Positions 17,301-25,716 of a DNA stretch of 64,000 nucleotides are shown one piece after another. Made by a program: the position numbers and the translations under genes. The notes under the pieces were generated by a model. That model was not told the DNA's origin. It made no database searches and was given only the letters and a program-made list of their open reading frames with translations. The stretch's first letter is position 1; every line of letters begins with the position of its first letter. The DNA is taken from contig NZ_CP107985.1 in the NCBI RefSeq assembly GCF_036108815.1, forward strand, positions 4,712,001 to 4,776,000, read 5' to 3'. The DNA is from Streptomyces sp. NBC_00353 (GTDB lineage Bacteria > Actinomycetota > Actinomycetes > Streptomycetales > Streptomycetaceae).

Positions 17301-17852
17301 ATGACCACTCGTACGTTCCTGTTCCTGCTCGGCAGCAGCCGCACCGACGGCAACACCGGGGAACTCGCGCGGCTCGCCGCCGAACAGCTGCCGCCCGAGA
17401 CCGAGCAGCGCTGGTTGAACCTCAACGAACTCACGCTCCCCGACTTCGAGGACCTGCGGCACGACGGTGAGGGCCGCTACCCCGCCCCCACCGGCAACGG
17501 CGCCACCCTGCTGGACGCGACGCTCGGCGCGACCGATCTGGTGCTCGCGTCACCGCTGTACTGGTACGCCATGTCCACCTCCACCAAGCGGTATCTGGAC
17601 CACTGGTCGGGGTGGATGCGGGTGCCCGGCCTCGACTTCAAGGAGCGGATGGGCGGGCGGACCCTGTGGGGCGTCACAGCGCTGGCGACGGCCGATCCGA
17701 GCGTCGCGGAACCGGCGACGGGCACGCTGCGGACCATCGCCTCGTACATGCGGATGGAGTGGGGCGGGATGCTGCTGGGAGTCGGCAGCCGGCCCGGTGA
17801 CGTACTGGGCGACACGGCCGCCCTCACCCGCGCCAAGACCTTCTTCGGCTGA
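17301..17852 (+). CDS. NAD(P)H-dependent FMN oxidoreductase (flavodoxin-like)
   Basis: 183-aa flavodoxin-fold reductase. The N-terminal FMN-phosphate loop is LLGSSRTDGNTGELARLAAE (residues 9-28), and LVLASPLYWYAMSTSTKRYLDH is the typical flavin-binding stretch of NADPH-dependent FMN reductases. ATG at 17301 follows GGGGGAC. It is convergent with the TetR gene (12 bp between stops), and a 22-bp palindrome covers its likely promoter, which suggests an inducible detoxification or redox role. Physiological substrate unknown. Confidence 0.9.
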   Translation: MTTRTFLFLLGSSRTDGNTGELARLAAEQLPPETEQRWLNLNELTLPDFEDLRHDGEGRYPAPTGNGATLLDATLGATDLVLASPLYWYAMSTSTKRYLDHWSGWMRVPGLDFKERMGGRTLWGVTALATADPSVAEPATGTLRTIASYMRMEWGGMLLGVGSRPGDVLGDTAALTRAKTFFG

Positions 17853-17864
17853 CGGCGCCTCACC

Positions 17865-18455
17865 TCACGCTTGCGGTGCGCCCAACGCCCTGAGCACATG
17901 CGTGACCAGTGCCGCGATCGTCGCCTCGTCCTGGCTCGGTTTGCGCAGCACATGGCGGTAGTAGACCGGTCCGTAGAGCATCTCCACGGCCAGCGGCAGA
18001 TCCGCGCCCGGCGGGATCTGGCCCTGCTCCTGGGCTCGGCGCAGCCGGGCCACCGCCTCGCCGAAGCGGGGTTCGATCAGCTGGGTCCGGACCGTTTCGG
18101 CGAGTTCGTCGTCATGGTGGAGTTCGGAGAGGATCCCGGCGTAAGCGGGGCCGAACGGCGGCGTGGAGAGCAGTCTCACCGCGCCCGTCACATGGGTACG
18201 GATGTCGGCGGCGATGTCGCCGGTGTCGACGAACGGCGTGGCGTCGACCAGCGCCTCCGTGAACGCCTCCAGCAGCACCGCGCTCTTCGACGGCCACCAG
18301 CGGTAGATCGTCTTCTTGCTGACGCCCGCCCGGGCCGCGATCGCCTCGATGGTGACGCGGCCGTATCCCTTCTCCGTGCACAGTGCGAGGGCGGCGTCCA
18401 GGGTCGCCCGTCGTGATCGCTCGCTACGGCGCAGTGAACTCGGCGATGTGATCAT
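17865..18455 (-). CDS. TetR-family transcriptional regulator
   Basis: 196-aa regulator. The N-terminal helix-turn-helix is intact (RRATLDAALALCTEKGYGRVTIEAIAARAG in two halves, then VSKKTIYRWWPSKSAVLLEAF). The C-terminal ligand domain is of the usual length and ends AALVTHVLRALGAP. ATG at 18455 was chosen; an in-frame TTG further upstream would add a non-family extension. It is convergent with the FMN reductase, which is a plausible target, and the region upstream carries its own imperfect inverted repeat. Confidence 0.9.
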   Translation of the reverse strand: MITSPSSLRRSERSRRATLDAALALCTEKGYGRVTIEAIAARAGVSKKTIYRWWPSKSAVLLEAFTEALVDATPFVDTGDIAADIRTHVTGAVRLLSTPPFGPAYAGILSELHHDDELAETVRTQLIEPRFGEAVARLRRAQEQGQIPPGADLPLAVEMLYGPVYYRHVLRKPSQDEATIAALVTHVLRALGAPQA

Positions 18456-18486
18456 TCGGTGAGCATAGGGGTGTTCGGTCCAATCC

Positions 18487-18519
18487 TTGTTGACAGGGCG
18501 TCGCCAAAAGTCGAACAAT
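18487..18519. promoter_or_regulatory. Imperfect inverted repeat upstream of tetR
   Basis: TTGTTGAC (around 18487-18494) and GTCGAACAA (around 18510-18518) form arms that match except for one extra base, separated by about 15 bases. The site starts some 32 bp upstream of the TetR start codon, a usual place for autoregulation. It differs in sequence from the palindrome at 17231, so one protein may not bind both. Confidence 0.4.
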
Positions 18520-18657
18520 ACAGACGCAGAAACGGAACGTACCGTGTCGGGTCGTTCCTGCTGTTCGCACCGTTCGTGCCGTTCGTGCCGCGACGAGCCG
18601 ATCGGGGGACGGCTCGCCCGGCCGACGGCACGGGCGGAACCGCGAACTGCCCGCCGC

Positions 18658-19545
18658 TCAGGCCGTGATGTCCTTCGCGGTGAAGCGTGCCCAGGCTGCC
18701 GAACCGAACACCGCCGCGTACAGCCCCTGCAGCCCCAGGTTCTTGACCACGTCGTCCCAGTAGACGGGGTCGCGCAGCAGGTCCGCGAAGGACAGCCAGT
18801 AGTGCGGGAACAGATATGGGTGCATTCCGCTCAACTGCGGGATCGAGTCCAGGATCTGCACCGTGATCAGCACCCCGACCGTCGCGGCCATCGCCGCGAT
18901 CCCGCTGCCGGTGAGCGTCGAGATGAACAGCCCGAGCGCCGCGAAGCCGATGAGCGACGCCGCCACCGCCACCGCGATCAGCCCTGCCCTCAGCAGCCCC
19001 TCGCCGAAGCCGATCTGCGTCCCGGAGATCGTCGTGACCTCACCGACCGGGAACAGCAATGCCCCGACGGCTAGCGCCGACGCCGCCACGACCACCGTCG
19101 CGACCAGGCAGAACGCCAGCGTGGAGGCGTACTTGGCGAGCAGCAGCCGGGTCCGGCCCGCGGGCGCGACCAGCAGATAGCGCAGGGTGCCCGCACCGGC
19201 CTCGCCCGCGATCGAATCACCCGCGATGACGCCGACGGCCATCGGGAGGAAGACCGGCAGGGTCACGGAGAGGGCGGCGAAGACCAGGAACAGGCCGTTG
19301 TTGGTCACCTGGGAGAGAAACGCCGGGCCGCCTCCCCCGCCCGGGCCGGCCGGCGAGCCGTCGCTCGTCTCGATCCTCACCGCGATCCCGATCAGTACGG
19401 GGACGGCGGCCAGCACCCCGAGGAGTGCGAGCGTGCGCCAGCGGCGCAGCGTCGTGGTCAGTTCGGAGCGGAGGATCCCGAAGGTCCACAGCGGGTTGCG
19501 GGACCGGCCCGCCCCCGCCGGTCCGACTGCTTCAGCCTGCGACAT
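18658..19545 (-). CDS. ABC-2-type transporter permease
   Basis: 295-aa membrane protein with six hydrophobic segments of the ABC-2 pattern (for example TLALLGVLAAVPVLIGIAV, LFLVFAALSVTLPVFLPMAVGVIAGDSIAGEA). GDSIAGEAGAGTLRYLL is the conserved loop of Na+/drug exporter permeases. ATG at 19545 with GGAGAGGG 5 bases upstream; it overlaps the ATPase gene by 14 bp, so the pair is translationally coupled. Substrate unknown. Confidence 0.92.
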   Translation of the reverse strand: MSQAEAVGPAGAGRSRNPLWTFGILRSELTTTLRRWRTLALLGVLAAVPVLIGIAVRIETSDGSPAGPGGGGGPAFLSQVTNNGLFLVFAALSVTLPVFLPMAVGVIAGDSIAGEAGAGTLRYLLVAPAGRTRLLLAKYASTLAFCLVATVVVAASALAVGALLFPVGEVTTISGTQIGFGEGLLRAGLIAVAVAASLIGFAALGLFISTLTGSGIAAMAATVGVLITVQILDSIPQLSGMHPYLFPHYWLSFADLLRDPVYWDDVVKNLGLQGLYAAVFGSAAWARFTAKDITA

Positions 19546-20518
19546 CGAAACCCTCTCCGGTGAGTGCGACAAAGGCGTCCTCCAGCGAGGCCCGCTCGAC
19601 GCCGAACGACCGAACGCGCACCCCGCCGCGGACCAGCGCGCCGTTCAGGTCCGCGAGTTCGACGTCGGCCGGTGGCGCCTCGGCGCTCACCCGGTCGCCG
19701 TCGGCGGTGATGCCGGTGACGCCGAGCTCCTTGAGGATGCGGGCGGTGTCGCCCGGGTCGGGGGTGGTGACGGCGAGCCGGCCACGGGTGCCCGCCGCGA
19801 GGTCGGCGACCGGGCCCTGGGTGATCAGCCGGCCCCGGGCCATCACCGCGGCATGCGTACAGACCTGCTCGATCTCGTCGAGGAGGTGGGAGGAGAGGAA
19901 GACGGTGGTGCCGTCCGCCGCCAGTTCCCGGACCAGGGCGCGGATCTCACGCATCCCCTGCGGGTCCAGTCCGTTGGTCGGCTCGTCCAGGACGAGGAGG
20001 CGGCGCGGCTGGAGCAGGGCGGCGGCCAGTCCGAGGCGCTGCTTCATGCCCAGCGAGTACGCCTTCGCCTTCTTGCCTGCCGCCGCGCCGAGCCCGACCC
20101 GGTCCAGCGCGGTCGCGACCCGGGCCCGGCGAGTGCGCGGATCGGCGGTCGGGTCGGCGGAGTCGTACCGTACGAGATTGTCCCGGCCGGTCAGGAACCC
20201 GTACAGCGCGGGCCCTTCGATCAGCGCTCCGACCTGTGGGAGTACGGTGCGGGCGGCGCGCGGCATGGGGTGGCCGAGGACCCGGGCGGTACCGGACGTC
20301 GGGTCGATGAGGCCCATCAGCATCCGGATCGTGGTGGTCTTCCCGGAGCCGTTGGGCCCTAGGAAGCCGAAGACGCTGCCGCCGGGGACGCTGAGGTCGA
20401 GGCCGTCGACGGCGAGCTGGCCGCCGCGGTACCGCTTGGTGAGACCGCGGGTCTCGATCACGGCCGTTCCGGTCCGGGGCACCGCCTCGGACTCGATCAC
20501 GGCGCCGGTCTCTGTCAT
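19532..20518 (-). CDS. ABC transporter ATP-binding protein
   Basis: 328-aa ATPase of a two-gene exporter. Walker A is GPNGSGKTTTIRML (residues ~54-67), the signature region reads YSLGMKQRLGLAAALL, Walker B is LLVLDEPTNGLDPQGM, and the switch His is in FLSSHLLDEIEQ. The C-terminal ~100 residues form the extra domain typical of the DrrA-like group. It precedes its permease with a 14-bp overlap and follows a LolA-like lipoprotein carrier gene, separated by a strong hairpin. Confidence 0.94.
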   Translation of the reverse strand: MTETGAVIESEAVPRTGTAVIETRGLTKRYRGGQLAVDGLDLSVPGGSVFGFLGPNGSGKTTTIRMLMGLIDPTSGTARVLGHPMPRAARTVLPQVGALIEGPALYGFLTGRDNLVRYDSADPTADPRTRRARVATALDRVGLGAAAGKKAKAYSLGMKQRLGLAAALLQPRRLLVLDEPTNGLDPQGMREIRALVRELAADGTTVFLSSHLLDEIEQVCTHAAVMARGRLITQGPVADLAAGTRGRLAVTTPDPGDTARILKELGVTGITADGDRVSAEAPPADVELADLNGALVRGGVRVRSFGVERASLEDAFVALTGEGFDVAG

Positions 20519-20549
20519 GCGTGACTCCCCATGGGTCGGTCAACCGACT

Positions 20550-20578
20550 GCCCCGCCGTACGGAGCGTACGGCGGGGC
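20550..20578 (-). terminator. 13-bp hairpin between the LolA-like gene and the ABC genes
   Basis: GCCCCGCCGTACG (20550-20562) and CGTACGGCGGGGC (20566-20578) form a perfect stem with a GAG loop. It lies 57 bp downstream of the LolA-like gene on the minus strand and ahead of the ABC ATPase, so it most likely ends the LolA-like transcript. Confidence 0.7.
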
Positions 20579-20634
20579 GGTCGCGCGGTGCGGGAGGTGC
20601 GGGTCGTCCGGGCAGCAGGGGTGGTGCCGGGGCG

Positions 20635-21903
20635 TCAGTTGGCGCTGTCGGCCGCCCTGACGAGCGCGTCCTTGGTGACCAGCCCGACGTAGACCTTGCC
20701 GTCGTCCGTCATCAGTGCGTTGACCAGGCGGGTCTTGAAGACCGTGCCCGAGCCGAACTTTCCGGTGACCTTGTCGCCGAACGAGTCCAGGAACTGCTGT
20801 GCCGCAGGCGGCACATCGCCGGACTTCGGCGACGTCGGGATTGCCCGGCCGCCCGGCGCCTCGATCTCGGCGACCGCGCTCCAGCCCTCGCCGATCACCT
20901 TCACCCCCTTGCCGTCGGCCAGCCCGTCCAGCCCGGCCGGTCCACCCGGCACCTTGAACTCCGGTGCCTGCTTCTCGGCTTGCTGCTGCGCCTTCGCGTC
21001 GTCGGCCTCGGTCACCTTGGCGCCCTTCGGCGGGGTGAACGTGAACGAGGAGCCGGCGGGCTTCGCGAAGTCGACGCTGGTGAACCCGGCGTCGATCACG
21101 GCCTTGCCGCCGCTGCTCGGGGAGAGCGTGAACTTCAGCGGTACGCCGTTCTTCGCATCGACCGCGACCGTGATCGCGCCGATCGTCGAGCCGCCCTGCT
21201 TGGGCTTGATGACCAGCTTGTACGCGTCACGTCCGGCGACCTGCGCCGTGCCGTCGACCGTCACCGACGTGGTGGGGCCGGCCGTCTTCAGCGCCTCTTC
21301 GGCGAACGCCTTCGGCGTGGTCGGCACGCCGTCCGGGGTCGTGGCCCCGCCACGCTTCTCCGGGTGGCCCGAAGCCTTGTCGCCGGTCGCGTGGTACGCC
21401 TCGTTGGACTTGCTGTCGTACGCCCAGACCTGGTCCCCGTTGCGGATCACGCTGTACTCGGCGGCGCTGTCCAGTATCGAGACGCGCTGCTTGTCGGGGC
21501 CGTCGGCGGCCACCCGCAGCGTGTGCGTACCGGAGGCGAGCTCCGTCAGCTTCTCCTGCGGGTCGGCGCTCGAACCGCCGTGCGGTCCGTCGCCGCCCTG
21601 CGCCAGCGAGCCGGCGAGGCCGTCCAGCGACGGGATGCCGAGGTCGGTGCTGATCTTCACCGTGCCGGAGAGCTGCTCGGTGTCCGATGCGGCGATCTTC
21701 TCGATGAGCTGCTGTGCGGTGATCTTCGGCAGATCGGGGTCACCGGAGTTCGCGAGCGCCGGGACCAGCCCGATCGTCGCGGCCGCGACCCCCGCCACCG
21801 CGACCGGGACCACATAGCGCGCCGCCCTGCGGCGGCCGGCCATGGTGCCGGTGGCCTCGTCCGCGGCGATGCCGGTGGTCTCTGCGCTGTCGTTCGGTGC
21901 CAT
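20635..21903 (-). CDS. LolA-like / DUF2092-type secreted protein
   Basis: 422-aa protein with one N-terminal membrane span (YVVPVAVAGVAAATIGLVPALA, residues ~29-50) and a large extracytoplasmic part. The fold cues (QLSGTVKISTDLGIPSL, RVSILDSAAEYSVIRNGDQVWAYDS in two pieces, GRDAYKLVIKPKQGGS) match the LolA/RseB-like lipoprotein-carrier superfamily found in actinobacteria. ATG at 21903 has GGAGGT about 9 bases upstream. The upstream frame is open but not family-like. Role in lipid or lipoprotein handling is inferred from fold only. Confidence 0.85.
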   Translation of the reverse strand: MAPNDSAETTGIAADEATGTMAGRRRAARYVVPVAVAGVAAATIGLVPALANSGDPDLPKITAQQLIEKIAASDTEQLSGTVKISTDLGIPSLDGLAGSLAQGGDGPHGGSSADPQEKLTELASGTHTLRVAADGPDKQRVSILDSAAEYSVIRNGDQVWAYDSKSNEAYHATGDKASGHPEKRGGATTPDGVPTTPKAFAEEALKTAGPTTSVTVDGTAQVAGRDAYKLVIKPKQGGSTIGAITVAVDAKNGVPLKFTLSPSSGGKAVIDAGFTSVDFAKPAGSSFTFTPPKGAKVTEADDAKAQQQAEKQAPEFKVPGGPAGLDGLADGKGVKVIGEGWSAVAEIEAPGGRAIPTSPKSGDVPPAAQQFLDSFGDKVTGKFGSGTVFKTRLVNALMTDDGKVYVGLVTKDALVRAADSAN

Positions 21904-22088
21904 GTGTGCCCTACCTCCGTGGTCGGCGGCTTCCGTCCGGATGCACTCGTCCACTCCGTGCCGCCATTCTCACCCGTTTTGGTCAGGAGTGGTTGTTCTC
22001 CATCTGACCAAATTCGAGGTGGCGAAGCGTCAGCCCGCGGGAGCAACTCCGCATACCTCTGCGGTATGACACCACCCCGCCGGGCCTC

Positions 22089-22110
22089 CCCCGACCCGTA
22101 GGGGTCGGGG
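22089..22110 (-). terminator. Hairpin after the polyprenyl synthase gene
   Basis: CCCCGACCC (22089-22097) pairs with GGGTCGGGG (22102-22110) around GTAG. It lies 21 bp beyond the stop of the minus-strand polyprenyl diphosphate synthase and is a plausible rho-independent terminator. Confidence 0.65.
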
Positions 22111-22131
22111 TGCACAGCACGCCTGCCGTGG

Positions 22132-23142
22132 TCAGCCCGCGCGGTGCACCACGGCGTCGCACAGCTCTTCCAGCGCGGCCTTCGCGTAGCACTCGGGCAG
22201 CGGCGCCAGCGTCGCCCGCGCCTCCTCCGTCCACCGGATGGTGTCCCGCCGGGCCTGCTCCAGCGCCGGGTGCGCGCGCAGCCGGCAGAGCGCCTCGGCG
22301 AGCCGGGCGTCGTCGCTGAGGTCGCCGTCCAGCAGCTCCAGCAGCTCCAGGTCGTCCGGCTTGCCGTCGGCCGCCGCCTGAGCCCGCAGGTGCAGCACCG
22401 GGAGCGTCGGGATGCCTTCGCGCAGGTCCGTACCGGGGGTCTTGCCGGACTCGTGGGAGTCGGAGGCGATGTCGAGTACGTCGTCGGCGAGCTGGAAGGC
22501 GACGCCGAGCCGCTCCCCGTACTGGGTGAGGATGTCGACGGCCGACTCGTCGGCGCCGGCCATCATCGCGCCGAACCGGCAGGCCACGGCGATCAGCGAG
22601 CCGGTCTTGCCGCGCATCACGTCGAGGTAGTGCTCGACCGGGTCGCGGCCGTCGCGCGGGCCCGCGGTCTCCAGGATCTGGCCGGTGACCAGGCGCTCGA
22701 ACGCCTCCGCCTGGATGCGTACGGCCTCCGGACCGAGGTCGGCCAGTATGTGCGAGGCGCGGGCGAAGAGGAAGTCGCCGGTCAGCACGGCCACCGAGTT
22801 GCCCCAGCGGGTGTTGGCGCTGTCGACTCCGCGGCGTACTTCCGCCTCGTCCATGACGTCGTCGTGGTAGAGCGTGGCGAGGTGCGTCAGCTCGACGACC
22901 ACGGCGGACGGCACGACACCCGGCGCGTCCGCGTCACCGAACTGGGCGGACAGCATCGCCAGCAGAGGCCGGAAACGCTTGCCTCCGGCCCGTACGAGAT
23001 GCTGCGCAGCCTCTGTGATGAAGGGGACGTCGCTCTTGGTGGCATCGAGCAGCCCCGCCTCGACAGCTGCCAAACCGGTCTGGACATCGGCCTCAAGAGC
23101 CTGGTCCCGCACGCTCAGTCCGAACGGCCCGACGACGGTCAC
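22132..23142 (-). CDS. Polyprenyl diphosphate synthase
   Basis: 336-aa trans-prenyltransferase that elongates isoprenyl diphosphate chains. The first aspartate-rich motif is DDVMDEAEVRRG (within LATLYHDDVMD), and the second is FQLADDVLDIASD; GGKRFRPLL and the KTGSLIAVACRFGA helix are also typical. It is probably the synthase for the menaquinone side chain (nona- or octaprenyl), as suggested by the several quinone genes nearby. Chain length cannot be read reliably from sequence here. The start reading MTVVGPFGLSVRDQ is preceded by GGAGATC. Confidence 0.92.
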   Translation of the reverse strand: MTVVGPFGLSVRDQALEADVQTGLAAVEAGLLDATKSDVPFITEAAQHLVRAGGKRFRPLLAMLSAQFGDADAPGVVPSAVVVELTHLATLYHDDVMDEAEVRRGVDSANTRWGNSVAVLTGDFLFARASHILADLGPEAVRIQAEAFERLVTGQILETAGPRDGRDPVEHYLDVMRGKTGSLIAVACRFGAMMAGADESAVDILTQYGERLGVAFQLADDVLDIASDSHESGKTPGTDLREGIPTLPVLHLRAQAAADGKPDDLELLELLDGDLSDDARLAEALCRLRAHPALEQARRDTIRWTEEARATLAPLPECYAKAALEELCDAVVHRAG

Positions 23143-23585
23143 GAGGGGATCTCCTGTCTGCTGACGATCACACGGAATGTCGATGTGTCGCTGTCATCAC
23201 TCAAGTCAGCGTATCCGGTCCCCTTTGGATCACCGTGGGCGCCTTCCCGCCACCGCCGGTATGTTCGGCTTGTCCAGGAGCACCACCACAGCCGGACGGA
23301 CCCGGCTGCCTCCCGGCGACGCCCGGGCCCTTTCCGGTCAGCCGGGGGCTCACGCCCCCGTCCCGCTCCGAGGTCCGGGTGGCGGCCGCCGTCGGGATGA
23401 CGTTCGGTCCGATCGAGTACCTGCCGGTCCGGCGTCACCTGGCCGGACGCAGCCACGACGCCGAGTTCCCCGTCGCCCCGCAGCCGCGCCGTACGGCCGA
23501 TCGTCGGCGGTGCGGTCCAGGCCACCGTCGGCGCCGCCGGACGCCCGCTCGAGCGCCCCATGCCCCCCGTCCACCGAGGTACGCC
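23143..23585. other. Divergent intergenic region with one hairpin
   Basis: 443 bp between the polyprenyl synthase (minus) and the CocE-type hydrolase (plus). It presumably holds both promoters. CGGGGGC (23343-23349) and GCCCCCG (23354-23360) form a 7-bp hairpin with a TCAC loop. A short frame starting MTFGPIEYL at 23397 resembles the start of a small actinobacterial protein family but loses all similarity afterwards. I see no supported gene. Confidence 0.5.
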
Positions 23586-25580
23586 ATGCGCATCCGCACC
23601 CGGTTCCCCTACGACACGGCCCACGAGGACGTCCGGATCCCGCTGCCGGACGGCACACGGCTGTACGCCCGGATCTGGCGGCCGATCACCGACGAACCCG
23701 TACCGGCGCTCCTGGAGTACCTGCCGTACCGGCTGAGTGACTGGACGGCGCCGCGCGACCGACAGCGCCACCCCTGGTACGCGGGCCACGGCTACGCCTC
23801 CGTACGCGTCGATGCCCGTGGGCACGGCAACAGTGAGGGGCTGCCGGGCGACGCGTACGACGAGACCGGGCCGGCCGACGGGGTTGCCGTCGTCCACTGG
23901 CTGGCCGGGCAGGAGTGGTGCTCCGGCCGGGTCGGCATGTTCGGCATCTCCTGGGGCGGCTCCATCTCGCTCCGGATCGCCGCGCTCGCCCCCGAGCCGC
24001 TGAAGGCGATCGTCACGGTCTGCTCGACCGACGACCGCTACGACAACGACGTGCACTACATGGGCGGCTCGGTCCTCGCCGTCGGCATGCACGCCCGGGC
24101 GGCCACCACGCTGGCCTTCGCCGCCCGGCCGCCGGACCCGGCGCACGTCGGCGACGGCTGGAAGGCCATGTGGCTGAACCGGCTCGAAGCGGTCCACCCG
24201 CCCATCCACACCTGGCTGGCGCACCGGACCCGCGACGCCTACTGGAGCCACGGCAGCGTCTGCGAGGACTACTCCGCCATTGAGGCGAACGTGCTCGCGG
24301 TGGGCGGCTGGCACGACCCGTACCGCGACACCGTGCTGCGACTGGTCGCACACCTCGACCCGGCGAAGGTGCGCGGACTGATCGGGCCGTGGTCGCACCA
24401 GTACCCGGACCGCGGCCTGCCGCCGGGCCCGTCGATCGGCTTCCTCCAGGAGACGCTGCGCTGGTGGGACCAGCATCTGAAGGACGAGGACACCGGTGTC
24501 ATGTCCGAGCCACTGCTGCGATCCTGGATCAGCGAGTCGCACCGGCCCGCGACGGTGTACGAGACGCTTCCCGGCCGGTGGGTCGGCGACACCGGCTGGC
24601 CGTCGAAGAACGTCGTGACGATCGCGTACGCCCTCCAGGGCGGCCCGCAGACCGTACGCTCGCCGCAGCAGACCGGGCTGGACGCCGGGCGCCTCGTCCC
24701 GTTCGGCAACGACGCCGATCTGCCGCCCGACCAACGGGACGAGGACGCCAAGTCGGTCTCGTTCGAGTTCCCGGTCGAGGATGCCCCCATCGAGATCCTG
24801 GGCCGCCCACGGGTGAAGCTCCGGATCCGGATGGACGTACCGCACGGCCAGGCGATCGTCCGGCTCTGCGAGGTCACACCCGACGGTGCCTCCACGCTCG
24901 TCACCCGCGGCGTCCTCAACCTGTCCGCGCGGCACGGCCGCGACCGGTCCGACGACTGGACGCCCGGCACGACCGAGGACGTCACCTTCGAGCTGAACGG
25001 CATCGGGCACACCTTCTCGCCCGGCCACCGGATCAGGCTCGCCGTCTCCTCCTCGTACTGGCCGTGGATCTGGCCGCAGGCCGGTTCGGCGGGGTTCACC
25101 CTGCACGCGGACGGCAGCCTCGTCGAACTGCCGGTGCGCCACCGCACCGAGGAACCGTCGATCACGTTCGAGGAGGCGGAGCATGCGGAGCCGCTGGTCG
25201 TCGTCCTCCCGGTGACGCTCGACGAGCCGCGCCCCGAGCGCCTGGTGGTCCGCGATGTCGCCAGGGGCGAATGGCGGCTGGAGGTCGACCCGCGCTACGG
25301 CGGCACACGCGTTCACCCGGACGGCCTCGAATTCACCGAGGACGGGGTGGACGCGTACACGATCCAGGAGAACGACCCGCTGTCCGCGCGCACCCGCTCC
25401 GACTGGACGATCAGGCTCCACCGGCCGGAGATGGCCTGGGACGTGAAGATCGAGACGCGGTCCGAGATCAGTGGGGACGAGCACGACTTCCTCACCTCCG
25501 ACGAGATGGTGTGCAAGGACGGCGACGAGATCGTCTTCCACCGCACCTGGGTGAAGCGGATCCCCCGCACGGCGGGCTGA
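23586..25580 (+). CDS. CocE/NonD-family serine hydrolase
   Basis: 664-aa hydrolase of the CocE/X-prolyl-dipeptidyl peptidase type. The nucleophile elbow is FGISWGGS (Ser at about residue 122, followed by ISLRIAAL), the acid is likely in VGGWHDPYRD, and the His in IGPWSHQYPD. The C-terminal part is a jelly-roll domain (INGIGHTFSPGHRIRLAVSSS region). Family members hydrolyse esters, amides or dipeptides; the substrate here is unknown. ATG at 23586 gives the usual beginning MRIRTRFPYDT, with GAGGT upstream. No signal peptide. Confidence 0.9.
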   Translation: MRIRTRFPYDTAHEDVRIPLPDGTRLYARIWRPITDEPVPALLEYLPYRLSDWTAPRDRQRHPWYAGHGYASVRVDARGHGNSEGLPGDAYDETGPADGVAVVHWLAGQEWCSGRVGMFGISWGGSISLRIAALAPEPLKAIVTVCSTDDRYDNDVHYMGGSVLAVGMHARAATTLAFAARPPDPAHVGDGWKAMWLNRLEAVHPPIHTWLAHRTRDAYWSHGSVCEDYSAIEANVLAVGGWHDPYRDTVLRLVAHLDPAKVRGLIGPWSHQYPDRGLPPGPSIGFLQETLRWWDQHLKDEDTGVMSEPLLRSWISESHRPATVYETLPGRWVGDTGWPSKNVVTIAYALQGGPQTVRSPQQTGLDAGRLVPFGNDADLPPDQRDEDAKSVSFEFPVEDAPIEILGRPRVKLRIRMDVPHGQAIVRLCEVTPDGASTLVTRGVLNLSARHGRDRSDDWTPGTTEDVTFELNGIGHTFSPGHRIRLAVSSSYWPWIWPQAGSAGFTLHADGSLVELPVRHRTEEPSITFEEAEHAEPLVVVLPVTLDEPRPERLVVRDVARGEWRLEVDPRYGGTRVHPDGLEFTEDGVDAYTIQENDPLSARTRSDWTIRLHRPEMAWDVKIETRSEISGDEHDFLTSDEMVCKDGDEIVFHRTWVKRIPRTAG

Positions 25581-25716
25581 ACCACCACCGCACCCCGTCC
25601 GACGTGGGGGTACGGCGGAACTTTCCGGGAATGCGGCGAAGTTGGGGCACTGCCGCGCGGTGGCCACACCGACGTAACGTGTCCCCCAAGCGACCTGGAA
25701 AGCGAGGCAGCACCAC

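Noticed and set aside
23397..23585. Small frame starting MTFGPIEYL upstream of the CocE-type hydrolase
   Set aside because: Only the first nine residues resemble a small actinobacterial family; the rest is Arg-rich without similarity. It may be an old remnant but cannot be supported.
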